Counted from the stretch's first letter, positions 1 to 7,545 are shown. The stretch is DNA of 8,703 nt from Acidobacteriota bacterium (GCA_021798235.1 JAJZMO010000176.1:1-8703); one strand, 5' to 3'. The notes: generated by a model from the letters alone, not told the origin. Translations and numbers: made by a program.

Positions 1-482
1 TCTCCACGGTGCAGTTTGACTTCAACCTGCCCGCGCGTTTTGAGCTGGAGTATGTTGGCGAAGATGGCGAGCGGCATCAGCCGGTAATGGTGCATCGCGC
101 GCTCTTCGGCTCGGTGGAGCGATTCTTCGGCGTGCTCATCGAGCACTACGCCGGAGCCTTCCCGCTCTGGCTGGCGCCGGTGCAGGTGGGTCTGGTGCCC
201 ATCAGCGAAAAGCACGGCGAGTATGCCCGGCAGGTGCAAAAGCAACTGGAGTCCGCCGGGCTGCGCGTGGAGTTGGATGCACGCAATGAAAAGATGAACG
301 CCAAAATCCGCGATCTGACGCTGCAAAAGATTCCCTACGTTTTGGTGATGGGCGACAAGGAAGCCGCCGCCAACGCCGTCAGCGTCCGCACCCGCGGCAA
401 GGGCGACGAAGGCTCCATTCCGCTGGAGGAGTTCATCGCCAAGGCCAAAAAACTTGTCGAGGAAAAGTCCGTCAGCTTGTAA
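1..482 (+). CDS. thrS: Threonine--tRNA ligase, C-terminal part (5' end outside window)
   Basis: This enzyme charges tRNA(Thr) with threonine in the cytoplasm. About 159 C-terminal residues are visible, in frame from base 3, out of a usual 640 or so. The fragment begins in the class II catalytic core. Motif 3 is clear (HRALFGSVERFFGVLIEH, its H and R at about residues 31-32 of the fragment), with the arginine that contacts ATP. The anticodon-binding domain follows, opening with PLWLAPVQVGLVPIS and continuing through ARNEKMNAKIRDLTLQKIPYVLVMG, the typical HGTP_anticodon pattern. It ends at TAA. The GTG at base 9 is an internal valine codon, not a start. In many bacteria infC, rpmI and rplT follow thrS; here a dispersed repeat and a DUF3800 gene follow. 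No hairpin-plus-T-run terminator is visible right after the stop. The assignment is firm. Confidence 0.96.
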   Translation, partial: STVQFDFNLPARFELEYVGEDGERHQPVMVHRALFGSVERFFGVLIEHYAGAFPLWLAPVQVGLVPISEKHGEYARQVQKQLESAGLRVELDARNEKMNAKIRDLTLQKIPYVLVMGDKEAAANAVSVRTRGKGDEGSIPLEEFIAKAKKLVEEKSVSL

Positions 483-505
483 GTGTGGCACCCATCCTCA
501 TAAGA

Positions 506-531
506 GTCATTCTGAGCGAAGCGAAGAATCC
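506..531 (+). repeat. Dispersed 'SEAKNP/RFAQND' type repeat core
   Basis: The core TCATTCTGAGCGAAGCGAAG, followed by AATCC, lies between thrS and the DUF3800 gene. Read on the plus strand it encodes VILSEAKNP; on the minus strand it encodes ILRFAQND. From memory, these peptide strings recur in spurious ORF translations from many acidobacterial and metagenomic genomes, which marks an interspersed non-coding repeat rather than protein. The outer limits are unclear and the element could extend to about base 600. Only one copy is present here, so calling it a repeat rests on recollection, not on this sequence. Confidence 0.6.
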
Positions 532-616
532 AGAGAATCTTTGCGCTGAATTCCCAGGTCTCAGAATCGGGGGATGCTTGGGAACCATAACCCCGGAGGG
601 TCATGGGTCGTACATC

Positions 617-1399
617 ATGAATGAATACTCCGTATACCTCGATGACAGCGGCCATCCGAACGATCAGCCCTACGTGCTCATCGCGGGGTTCATCGCGACT
701 GTCTCTCGGTGGTTGGCCTTCGAGCCAATTTGGCTGGAAAAGCTACAAGAGTTAGGTTTAGGAAGTGCGTTTCACATGGTCGATTTCATGTCGGAGAAGC
801 GCACAAAGTTTCAGGAGGACCGGGTTCTTTCGCAACTCCGCTCCGTTATCCTAGACCACACTCTGCGTCCTTTCATTTCTGCTGTCGATATGGCTGCATA
901 CAAACGAGTGCAGAACGAATTTGCATTGGAGGAAGCACACGGTGCCCCATACGCACTAGTGGGCCGCCATTTTGCAAAAGACCTTAACAAATGGCAGGCC
1001 CAAGAATTGAAGCCTGGAGATCGCACGCTTGTTTTCGTGGAGGAAGGAACAAGGCATTACGGAGATTTAGAACAGGTTTTCAAAAGAGACAACATTCCGA
1101 TCCCGGAACGTGTTCCAAAATCCACGGCGCAGGTGCAGCCTGCTGACATGCTTGCATGGGAAGTCTTCCGCTTCCTCCGCACAGGCAGTCCGCGAAGAAT
1201 GCGGAAAAACTTTGATCATTTGACCCGTCGAATCCGCAAAAAACAAAGCCTTGGTGGAATTTTTTATGAGCATGATCTCAGGCAGCTATGTAATGAACTA
1301 CAGGTTCCTCCGCGTAGTTGCATCCAGCCTGGTCAAAATCCCGTCAGGTTTGGGGGCAGCGGAGACATAAAAAGGGTCCGCAAACGCACCATCTTCTGA
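617..1399 (+). CDS. DUF3800 domain-containing protein
   Basis: A 260-residue protein that I place in the DUF3800 family; its function is unknown. The family signature appears in order: an N-terminal strand with YLDDSG (Asp9, Asp10, Ser11, Gly12), FHMVDF (His53, Asp56), VFVEEG (Glu142-Glu143) and VQPADMLAWEVFR (Gln174, Asp177). The spaced acidic residues suggest a metal-dependent nuclease-like (RNase H-like) fold, which is inference. The C-terminus is rich in Arg and Lys. There is no signal peptide or membrane segment. The reading frame stays open back to 485, but those 44 extra codons translate the dispersed repeat, so I chose ATG 617, directly before the conserved strand. A GGAGG lies at 595-599, rather far from that start. 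GC content is around one half, visibly below thrS and rpoD, which hints at transfer. It stands alone, with repeats on both sides. Family call fairly sure, function not. Confidence 0.8.
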   Translation: MNEYSVYLDDSGHPNDQPYVLIAGFIATVSRWLAFEPIWLEKLQELGLGSAFHMVDFMSEKRTKFQEDRVLSQLRSVILDHTLRPFISAVDMAAYKRVQNEFALEEAHGAPYALVGRHFAKDLNKWQAQELKPGDRTLVFVEEGTRHYGDLEQVFKRDNIPIPERVPKSTAQVQPADMLAWEVFRFLRTGSPRRMRKNFDHLTRRIRKKQSLGGIFYEHDLRQLCNELQVPPRSCIQPGQNPVRFGGSGDIKRVRKRTIF

Positions 1400-1421
1400 T
1401 AGTCAGTCAACTATATTATCG

Positions 1422-1460
1422 CGGGTGCCCCATCCTTCGCTTCTTTTGCGAAGGGTGGGA
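1422..1460 (+). repeat. Palindromic repeat element, copy A
   Basis: Copy A begins CGGGTGCC and forms a 12-bp stem (1429-1440 with 1448-1459) around a 7-nt loop (TTCTTTT). All pairs are Watson-Crick except one T-G (1433 with 1455), so a plus-strand RNA would be fully paired. Copies B and C share the outer segment GGGTGCCCCATCCT and the closing AGGGTGGGA but differ in the inner stem and loop. No transposase is nearby. REP-like or small MITE-like are possible labels. Confidence 0.8.
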
Positions 1461-1511
1461 TGGAGGCCGAGCGTTCCCACTCCGAAGCCGGTCTGCTCGT
1501 CGATGATCTTC

Positions 1512-1547
1512 CTCCCACCCTTGGCTACGCCAAGGATGGGGCACCCG
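1512..1547 (-). repeat. Palindromic repeat element, copy B
   Basis: Copy B runs opposite to A. The stem joins 1514-1525 to 1529-1540 across a 3-nt loop. On the minus strand the inner stem is CCTTGGC/GCCAAGG, against CCTTCGC/GCGAAGG in A, so both sides changed together. On the plus strand the pair 1518-1536 is C-A; on the minus strand it is a T-G wobble, so the minus strand is the fully pairing sense, as for C. The 16 bases CGGGTGCCCCATCCTT are identical between A and reverse-complemented B. Confidence 0.8.
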
Positions 1548-1555
1548 TACCGAAA

Positions 1556-1651
1556 TTAAAACCTCAGGCGCACGGCAAGCTGAATCGGGCGCGGCGTATA
1601 GACGCTGTTGCTATTGGCGTTGGTAGCCTGCGCCACGCAGCAAAGGGTTAA
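1556..1651 (-). pseudogene. C-terminal remnant of a TonB-dependent receptor (Oar-like) outer-membrane protein
   Basis: Read on the minus strand, this segment ends VYTPRPIQLAVRLRF and then TAA (1556-1558). A closing strand of the form PRxIQLxxRxxF with a terminal Phe is typical of the last beta-strand of outer-membrane barrels, and of the large carboxypeptidase-regulatory-like/TonB-dependent receptors that are abundant in Acidobacteriota. Upstream the frame reads VAQATNANSNS and then reaches an in-frame TGA at 1652-1654, so only about 31 codons remain, where the full proteins usually exceed 1,000 residues. No receptor-like sequence is visible beyond that. I infer a decayed or truncated gene whose body was lost when the neighbouring DNA was rearranged. 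A chance match is possible because the evidence is short. Confidence 0.5.
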
Positions 1652-1747
1652 TCAGAACACAACCATTTGCCACAACTGGAGTTTCCCGGAATTTCACGGT
1701 TGCGGTGATACGATGCCAGAAGAAAAATTTCTGCCCAGAGAGGCCCC

Positions 1748-2251
1748 ATGGAAATTCGTCAGATGTATTTGCCCGAGTTTGACCAGGAGATGCACCGCAC
1801 GCGTCTGATGCTGGAGCGTGTACCGGACGGCAAACAAGACTACGTGCCGCATGAAAAGTCCATGCCGCTGGGGAGACTGGCCGCGCACATCGCGCGCTTG
1901 CCGGAGTTTGCGCTGTACATTCTGGAGAAGCCAGAGCTGGACATCGCCAAAACCCAACACCGCCCGCTGGTGATGGAGTCGCGCCAGCAATTGCTGGATG
2001 AGTTTGCAGCGCTGGTGACCAAGACGCGCGCGGCCATTACCGCTGCCGACGATGCGCATTGGCAGCAACCGTGGAAGTTCAGCTTTCAGGACAAGCTGAT
2101 CTCCAACGAGCCGCGCTATTCCGTTTACAACGGACTGTTTCTCAATCACATGGTGCATCACCGCGCACAGTTGGGCGTGTATCTGCGGCTGAATGGCATT
2201 CCGCTGCCCGCAATTTATGGCCCCTCCGCCGACGACAGGATGGGATTCTAG
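1748..2251 (+). CDS. DinB family protein (metal-dependent four-helix bundle)
   Basis: A 167-residue cytoplasmic protein of the DinB/YfiT-like superfamily, which covers thiol transferases (bacillithiol, mycothiol) and many members with no known substrate. Three histidines in the expected places would bind the metal: His47 in the helix LAAHIARLPEF, and His134 and His138 in NHMVHHRAQLGVYLRLNG, the hallmark HxxxH helix. The C-terminal IPLPAIYGPSADD is also common in this family. Length is normal (150-180). ATG 1748 is preceded by AGAGAGG at 1737-1743, a good ribosome binding site. The upstream ATG at 1713 is out of frame. The gene has its own spacing and is not obviously in an operon; palindromic element C follows its stop by 45 bp. 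Family sure; the specific reaction cannot be told from sequence. Confidence 0.9.
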   Translation: MEIRQMYLPEFDQEMHRTRLMLERVPDGKQDYVPHEKSMPLGRLAAHIARLPEFALYILEKPELDIAKTQHRPLVMESRQQLLDEFAALVTKTRAAITAADDAHWQQPWKFSFQDKLISNEPRYSVYNGLFLNHMVHHRAQLGVYLRLNGIPLPAIYGPSADDRMGF

Positions 2252-2296
2252 CCTTTTTTCTCTTGGTGCAGGGTCGTTCCAGGAGAGAGCTGTACC

Positions 2297-2341
2297 CTCC
2301 CACCCTAGCCGCAAAAGAACGCGGCTAGGATGGGGCACCCG
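2297..2341 (-). repeat. Palindromic repeat element, copy C
   Basis: This third copy has the same orientation as B and sits between the convergent DinB and GH13 genes. Its stem is 14 bp (2299-2312 with 2321-2334) around an 8-nt loop. On the minus strand the inner stem is CCTAGCCGC/GCGGCTAGG and the loop GTTCTTTT resembles the TTCTTTT of copy A. The outer CGGGTGCCCCATCCT and AGGGTGGGAG are kept. As in B, a C-A pair on the plus strand becomes a T-G wobble on the minus strand. It could also help end transcription of either gene, but no T-run follows the stem. Confidence 0.8.
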
Positions 2342-2389
2342 CGCGTATCGGCAACCCAAGGTCTTCCAAAGATTGAACCGGGAAATGAG

Positions 2390-4210
2390 TTAGCGATCGG
2401 CTTCCACCTGGCCAATCCAAACGCTGAAGGGCGGCAGATGGAGGTGATGGAGCGCTACACGATCCGCCGCCTTGCCGCTATGCAGCAACGTGCGCGCATG
2501 CGTGGCGTGTACACCCTGCGCCGCCAGATCGAAGCGCACGGTTTGTTCCTGCGCCGTCATGTTGAGCGCGACAACGACGGCATGCTTTCCATCTGGCGAC
2601 CGGCGCAGATAACTGAGCACGTAGGAATCGCTGGGGTTCAGCAGCGTCTCTGCACCCTCGCGCAGGGCGGGATTGCTGCGCCGCAGCGCGATGAGTTGCT
2701 TGTACCAAAGATAAAGGGAATCGGGCTGCGCCGATTCCGTCTGCACGTTGACGGTTTTGTAATTGGCGGCGACGGGCAGCCAGGTTTTGGCTGCGCTGCT
2801 GAAGCCGGCGTTTTTGCCCGGAGTCCACTGCATGGGCGTGCGCTCTCCGTCGCGGCCTTTTTCCTTGGGCCAGCCAATCTTGCCGATGGGGTCTTGCACC
2901 TGCGCGCGCGTTTTGGGCGGCGTGGTGACCATGCCAATCTCCTGCCCGTAGTAGAGCAGCGGCACAGAGCGCGTGGTGAGCTGGATGGCAGCCAGAATGC
3001 GGGCGATGGCCACGTTGTGTACGCCGTCGCCGTAACGGTCCCAACTGCGCGGGATGTCGTGGTTGTCAAAGACAAAGAGCGGCAGATGGCCGTGCAACTC
3101 GGTTTGCGCTTCCAGCAGCCGCTCGCGGAAGGCCGACGCGTCCATTCGGTTAATCATGCCGAGCTGCATGTCCATGGGCAGTTGCAGCTCATCGTTGTGC
3201 GCGCCGTACATTTTCGCCAGCTCTTGCACGTTGGGCAGGTAGGTTTCCCCGATCAGAACTGGATCCCCGGGATACTCCTGCACAACCTTGCGCAGCGCGC
3301 GCAGCACATCATGCACCTGCGGCAGATTGTCGGTCCTGGCCTGGGAGAGATTGGGATCGCCATAGGCATTGGTGCCCGGCAAGACCGTCTCATCGCGCAG
3401 ATCGGGATCTTCAAAGAGCGTGGTGATGGCGTCCAGGCGGAAGCCGTCCACGCCGCGATTGAGCCAGAAGCGCACGGAGTTGAACATGGCCGTTTGCACG
3501 TCCGGGTTGTGCCAGTTCAGATCCGGCTGCTGCACGTAAAACTTGTGGTAGTACCACTGCTGCGTTTTGGTGTCATATTGCCAGGCGGAGTGGCCAAAGA
3601 GGCTCTGCCAGTTGTTCGGCGGCTGGCCGGGAGCTTTGCCGTCGCGCCAGACATACCAATCGCGCTTGGGATTGTCGCGTGAGCTGCGGCTTTCCAGAAA
3701 CCAGGGATGCTGGTCGGACGTGTGGTTCATGACCATGTCCAGCAGCACGCGGATGTGGCGCTTTTTCGCTTCGGCGATGAGATGGTCAAAGTCGGCCATC
3801 GTGCCATACATCGGATCAATGGCTTCGTAGTCGGAGATGTCGTAGCCGAAATCCACCTGGGGCGATGGATAAAAGGGCGTCAACCAGATCGCGTCCACGC
3901 CGAGATCGCGCAGTGCGTCCAAGCGCGCGGTGATGCCGTTCAGATCCCCGATGCCGTCGCCATTGCTGTCTTGAAAGCTGCGCGGATAAATTTCATAAAA
4001 GACGGCGTGCGCCCACCATGGGGCGTTTTGAGCTGGCGGATGCGCCATTGGGGAATCCTTGCCTGTTGGGATGGAACTTGCATGCGTGCGAGAAGGCATA
4101 CCGAGTACGCAGCCGATGGCCATACAAAGACTGACGAGTCGACAGGAAATTAGTTTCCTGTGCGCGAAAACCGTGGAGGCATGGCAAGACTTGTGCGGCG
4201 AAAATTTCAC
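2390..4210 (-). CDS. GH13 family alpha-glucosidase / oligo-1,6-glucosidase-like, probably exported
   Basis: It hydrolyses alpha-glucosidic bonds in malto- or isomalto-oligosaccharides by a retaining mechanism. In the 606-residue form the (beta/alpha)8 barrel starts at WWAHAVFYEIYPRSF (65-79), with a Ca-loop-like DSNGDGIGD (81-89). The conserved regions are all present: DMVMNH (158-163), QPDLN (228-232), GFRLD with nucleophile Asp260, GET with acid/base Glu322, and FDNHD with Asp385. RDGERTPMQW (453-462) is typical of alpha-glucosidase-type GH13 members. The C-terminal beta-domain runs from about 520. The N-terminus has RKLISCR, a hydrophobic LVSLCMAIGCVLG and a possible cleavage site THA/SS at 45, so export is likely. 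The start is uncertain: GTG 4210 lacks a clear ribosome binding site, while ATG 4048 has AAGGA about 8 bases upstream and would give a cytoplasmic 552-residue enzyme. It is divergent from rpoD. Exact specificity, including trehalose synthase-like activity, is unresolved. Confidence 0.92.
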   Translation of the reverse strand: MKFSPHKSCHASTVFAHRKLISCRLVSLCMAIGCVLGMPSRTHASSIPTGKDSPMAHPPAQNAPWWAHAVFYEIYPRSFQDSNGDGIGDLNGITARLDALRDLGVDAIWLTPFYPSPQVDFGYDISDYEAIDPMYGTMADFDHLIAEAKKRHIRVLLDMVMNHTSDQHPWFLESRSSRDNPKRDWYVWRDGKAPGQPPNNWQSLFGHSAWQYDTKTQQWYYHKFYVQQPDLNWHNPDVQTAMFNSVRFWLNRGVDGFRLDAITTLFEDPDLRDETVLPGTNAYGDPNLSQARTDNLPQVHDVLRALRKVVQEYPGDPVLIGETYLPNVQELAKMYGAHNDELQLPMDMQLGMINRMDASAFRERLLEAQTELHGHLPLFVFDNHDIPRSWDRYGDGVHNVAIARILAAIQLTTRSVPLLYYGQEIGMVTTPPKTRAQVQDPIGKIGWPKEKGRDGERTPMQWTPGKNAGFSSAAKTWLPVAANYKTVNVQTESAQPDSLYLWYKQLIALRRSNPALREGAETLLNPSDSYVLSYLRRSPDGKHAVVVALNMTAQEQTVRFDLAAQGVHATHARTLLHSGKAADRVALHHLHLPPFSVWIGQVEADR

Positions 4211-4338
4211 TTCGCAAGCAGGCTACCACGCCCGAGCGACAGGTGCTGCCTGAACGGCTGGAAGGCCGTCGCCTGCATGTCGCCCAAGTTTCATCTAGCG
4301 CTTGTTGGCACATTTTAGACGGTTTATCTTGGCCCGAA

Positions 4339-4364
4339 TAAAATTGACAATCGTATGCTAAACT
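4339..4364 (+). promoter_or_regulatory. Possible rpoD promoter elements
   Basis: The AT-rich patch holds TAAAAT (4339-4344), a perfect TTGACA (4344-4349) and TGCTAAACT (4356-4364), the last resembling an extended -10. No single pair has the usual 16-18 bp spacing: TTGACA to TAAACT is only 9 bp, and nothing like TATAAT lies 17 bp after TTGACA. The elements may belong to two overlapping promoters, or one may be fortuitous. Treat as a region of interest only. Confidence 0.25.
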
Positions 4365-4393
4365 GTGGTTGTCTGGGGACGTGCGCCTTGGCA

Positions 4394-4438
4394 TGACCAC
4401 GATTCGGTCACATTGACCAGCCGCCGCGGCTTTTGACC
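4394..4438 (+). repeat. Three TGACC motifs at exact 20-bp spacing
   Basis: TGACC occurs at 4394-4398, 4414-4418 and 4434-4438, each exactly 20 bp from the next (about two helical turns), with an inverted GGTCA at 4406-4410. The flanks differ, so this is not a simple tandem duplication. It lies in the likely 5' leader or promoter-proximal region of rpoD. A row of protein-binding half sites on one face of the helix is possible; chance is not excluded. Confidence 0.35.
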
Positions 4439-4490
4439 GCATGGAACGTCCAACTCTCGGACAACAAAAATTTACGCATTGCAATTTGGA

Positions 4491-4508
4491 ATGCGGCGAG
4501 GCGCATAG
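4491..4508 (+). CDS. Putative five-codon leader ORF (MRRGA) before rpoD
   Basis: ATG 4491 opens MRRGA and stops at TAG 4506-4508. It is in the same frame as rpoD, with one codon (ACT) between its stop and the TTG start. The purine stretch used as the rpoD ribosome binding site (GAGG, 4498-4501) lies inside it. It may couple rpoD translation through re-initiation or be incidental. Its own ribosome binding site is poor. Confidence 0.25.
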   Translation: MRRGA

Positions 4509-4511
4509 ACT

Positions 4512-6212
<1,701 letters not shown>

Positions 6213-6236
6213 TTCGGCTGCGTCGTAAACCCATAG

Positions 6237-6306
6237 AAAAACCCGGAGCCATTCCGAACGAGGCTGACATATCCTGCTGCTTCGTTCGGAATGGCTCCGG
6301 GTTTTT
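6237..6306. terminator. Bidirectional rho-independent terminator shared by rpoD and dnaN
   Basis: A perfect 25-bp inverted repeat joins 6237-6261 to 6282-6306 around a 20-nt loop. The core is CCCGGAGCCATTCCGAACGA. The plus strand ends in six T (6302-6307), and the A-run at 6237-6241 gives a T-run on the minus strand, so transcripts from rpoD (stop at 6212) and dnaN (stop at 6325) could both end here. Confidence 0.93.
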
Positions 6307-6324
6307 TCTTCTTTCTTCCCTGCT

Positions 6325-7494
6325 TCAAATACGCATCGGCATCAGGATGTAGCGATACTTGAAGTCATCACTACTGTCCTCGGGACGCATCTGACCCGCA
6401 GATTGCGCGTCCTTAAACTCCAGGCGCACTTCGGGAACATTGCCAATCGCTTTGAGAAAATCCACAATATAAACCGAATTGAAACCCACCACCAGCGGTT
6501 CACTGTTGTACGGCGTCTCAATCGTATCCTCGGATTCGCCAGAGTCCGTCGAGGAGGAAGTAATCTTCAACTCGTTTTGTTCAAAGCGCATGCGTATTGC
6601 ACCCGAACGCTCATCGGCAAACTGGGCCACGCGCTGGATGCTGCCCATCAGATCGCTGGTCTTCACAATGATGACCTTGCTATTGTCGCGCGGCAAAACA
6701 GCTTCGTAATTTGGAAATTGTCCAGTAAGTTTGCGCGAGGTCAGCAAGCAGCCTCCCATGCGGAAGTAGAGCGTCTGATCATCATCGGCAAACTCTACGA
6801 TTTCTGCATCGCTGGCACCTAACAACGATTGCAGCTCGCTTAATGCTTTGCGTGGGATCAACACTTTTTTCTCGCCGCTCACGGTCAGCGTCTCGCCTGT
6901 TTTTTCAATGTGCGCCAAGCGATGACCATCGGTTGCCACCAGCACCATGCCGTTGTCTTTCAGTGAGAGCAGCGCGCCGTTCAAGGTGTAGCGGGATTCT
7001 TCCGTGGCGATTGCAAACACCGTCTTGGCAATCATGGAGCGCAATGCTGCCGCAGGCAGGCGAATCGCAGATGCCTCTGGAAATAAGGGCACCTGGGGAA
7101 AATTAGCGCGCGCCATGCCCACCATCTTTGTGTTCGAGCGGCCCATGCGAATCTGTACCCAGTGGTTCTCCATCAGCTTGATGCTGATCTCGCCCTCTGG
7201 CAGCAGTTTGATGTAGTCGTAAAGTTTGCGCGCGGGCACGGTACAGGCACCGGGCTTTTTAATCTTCGCTTCACAAGAAGTGCGAATGCTTTGATCTAAA
7301 TCCGTTGCTGTGATGGTCAGGCGGCCATCGTGGGCTTCCAATAGAAAATTGGAGAGAATCGGAATCGTGGTTTTGCGCTCCACCACGCCTTGGGTTGCGG
7401 TCAACTCGCGCAGCAATTGCTGCCGGGTAACGCTGATTTCCATCTCTGTGCTCTCGACCACTGGCTTCTCCGCTTCCATTGTAAGACTTGGCAT
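6325..7494 (-). CDS. dnaN: DNA polymerase III beta subunit (sliding clamp)
   Basis: The clamp forms a ring around DNA and gives replicative polymerase its processivity; it also recruits repair and mismatch factors. As drawn it has 389 residues, with three similar clamp domains. Recognisable segments are ERKTTIPILSNFLLEA (about 39-54), TATDLDQSIRTSC, ARKLYDYIKLLP, ATDGHRLA (187-194), TGQFPNYEAVLP (257-268, near the hydrophobic cleft) and the C-terminal strand YRYILMPMRI. An acidic insert SSSTDSGESEDTIE lies in domain 3. I chose ATG 7494 because GGTGAG lies 7 bases upstream; it adds 17 residues before the conserved MEISVTRQQLLREL. ATG 7443 is the other likely start (372 residues, standard length). 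The frame is open to TTG 7545, but that codon overlaps the predicted -35 element. dnaA and recF are not adjacent in this window. Identity certain, start less so. Confidence 0.97.
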   Translation of the reverse strand: MPSLTMEAEKPVVESTEMEISVTRQQLLRELTATQGVVERKTTIPILSNFLLEAHDGRLTITATDLDQSIRTSCEAKIKKPGACTVPARKLYDYIKLLPEGEISIKLMENHWVQIRMGRSNTKMVGMARANFPQVPLFPEASAIRLPAAALRSMIAKTVFAIATEESRYTLNGALLSLKDNGMVLVATDGHRLAHIEKTGETLTVSGEKKVLIPRKALSELQSLLGASDAEIVEFADDDQTLYFRMGGCLLTSRKLTGQFPNYEAVLPRDNSKVIIVKTSDLMGSIQRVAQFADERSGAIRMRFEQNELKITSSSTDSGESEDTIETPYNSEPLVVGFNSVYIVDFLKAIGNVPEVRLEFKDAQSAGQMRPEDSSDDFKYRYILMPMRI

Positions 7495-7517
7495 AGACAG
7501 GCTCACCCCCACACCGT

Positions 7518-7545
7518 TGTATATCACGCTGCAAAAAAATGGCAA
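7518..7545 (-). promoter_or_regulatory. Predicted dnaN promoter
   Basis: On the minus strand TTGCCA (7540-7545, five of six matches to the -35 consensus) is separated by 16 bp from TATACA (7518-7523). TG sits one base before the -10, as in an extended -10. Transcription would start near 7511, just before the ribosome binding site GGGGGTGAG (7502-7510) of the ATG at 7494. The very short leader could mean the true start site lies slightly upstream or that 7443 is used. Confidence 0.55.

Larger units (their letters stand above)
1400..1747. other. Repeat-rich gap between DUF3800 and DinB genes
   Basis: This 348-bp stretch has no intact gene. It holds palindromic elements A and B in opposite orientation, a receptor C-terminal fragment on the minus strand (1556-1651), and a 51-bp spacer between A and B. 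On the minus strand that spacer reads open as KIIDEQTGFGVGTLGL, perhaps a second coding remnant. From about 1655 to 1736 I see nothing recognisable. The purine-rich AGAGAGG at 1737-1743 serves as the ribosome binding site of the DinB gene. Confidence 0.6.
4211..4511. other. Divergent intergenic region between GH13 gene and rpoD
   Basis: This 301-bp region must carry the promoters of rpoD (rightward) and probably of the GH13 gene (leftward). It contains an AT-rich island at about 4311-4366, three copies of TGACC spaced exactly 20 bp apart (4394, 4414, 4434), and a five-codon ORF at 4491-4508 ending 3 bases before the rpoD start codon. I see no RNA gene and no terminator hairpin here. Confidence 0.6.

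Noticed and set aside
335..655. Minus-strand frame containing ILRFAQND
   Set aside because: It is made of antisense thrS plus the dispersed repeat; no protein family is suggested.
1422..1547. CRISPR array
   Set aside because: Only two units, in opposite orientation and with variable stems; no regular spacers and no cas genes.
1318..1808. Several short plus-strand frames across the repeat-rich gap
   Set aside because: They translate the palindromic repeats and the antisense of the receptor remnant. None has a supported start or a family pattern.
2330..3682. 450-codon plus-strand open frame
   Set aside because: It lies antisense to the GH13 gene, whose catalytic motifs are intact. Its translation has no recognisable domain and the repetitive composition expected of the opposite strand of a GC-rich gene.
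7443..7545. Longest dnaN frame starting at TTG 7545
   Set aside because: That start overlaps the predicted -35 element, and the extra residues MPFFCSVIYNGVGVSLS have no clamp similarity. ATG 7494 or 7443 fits better.
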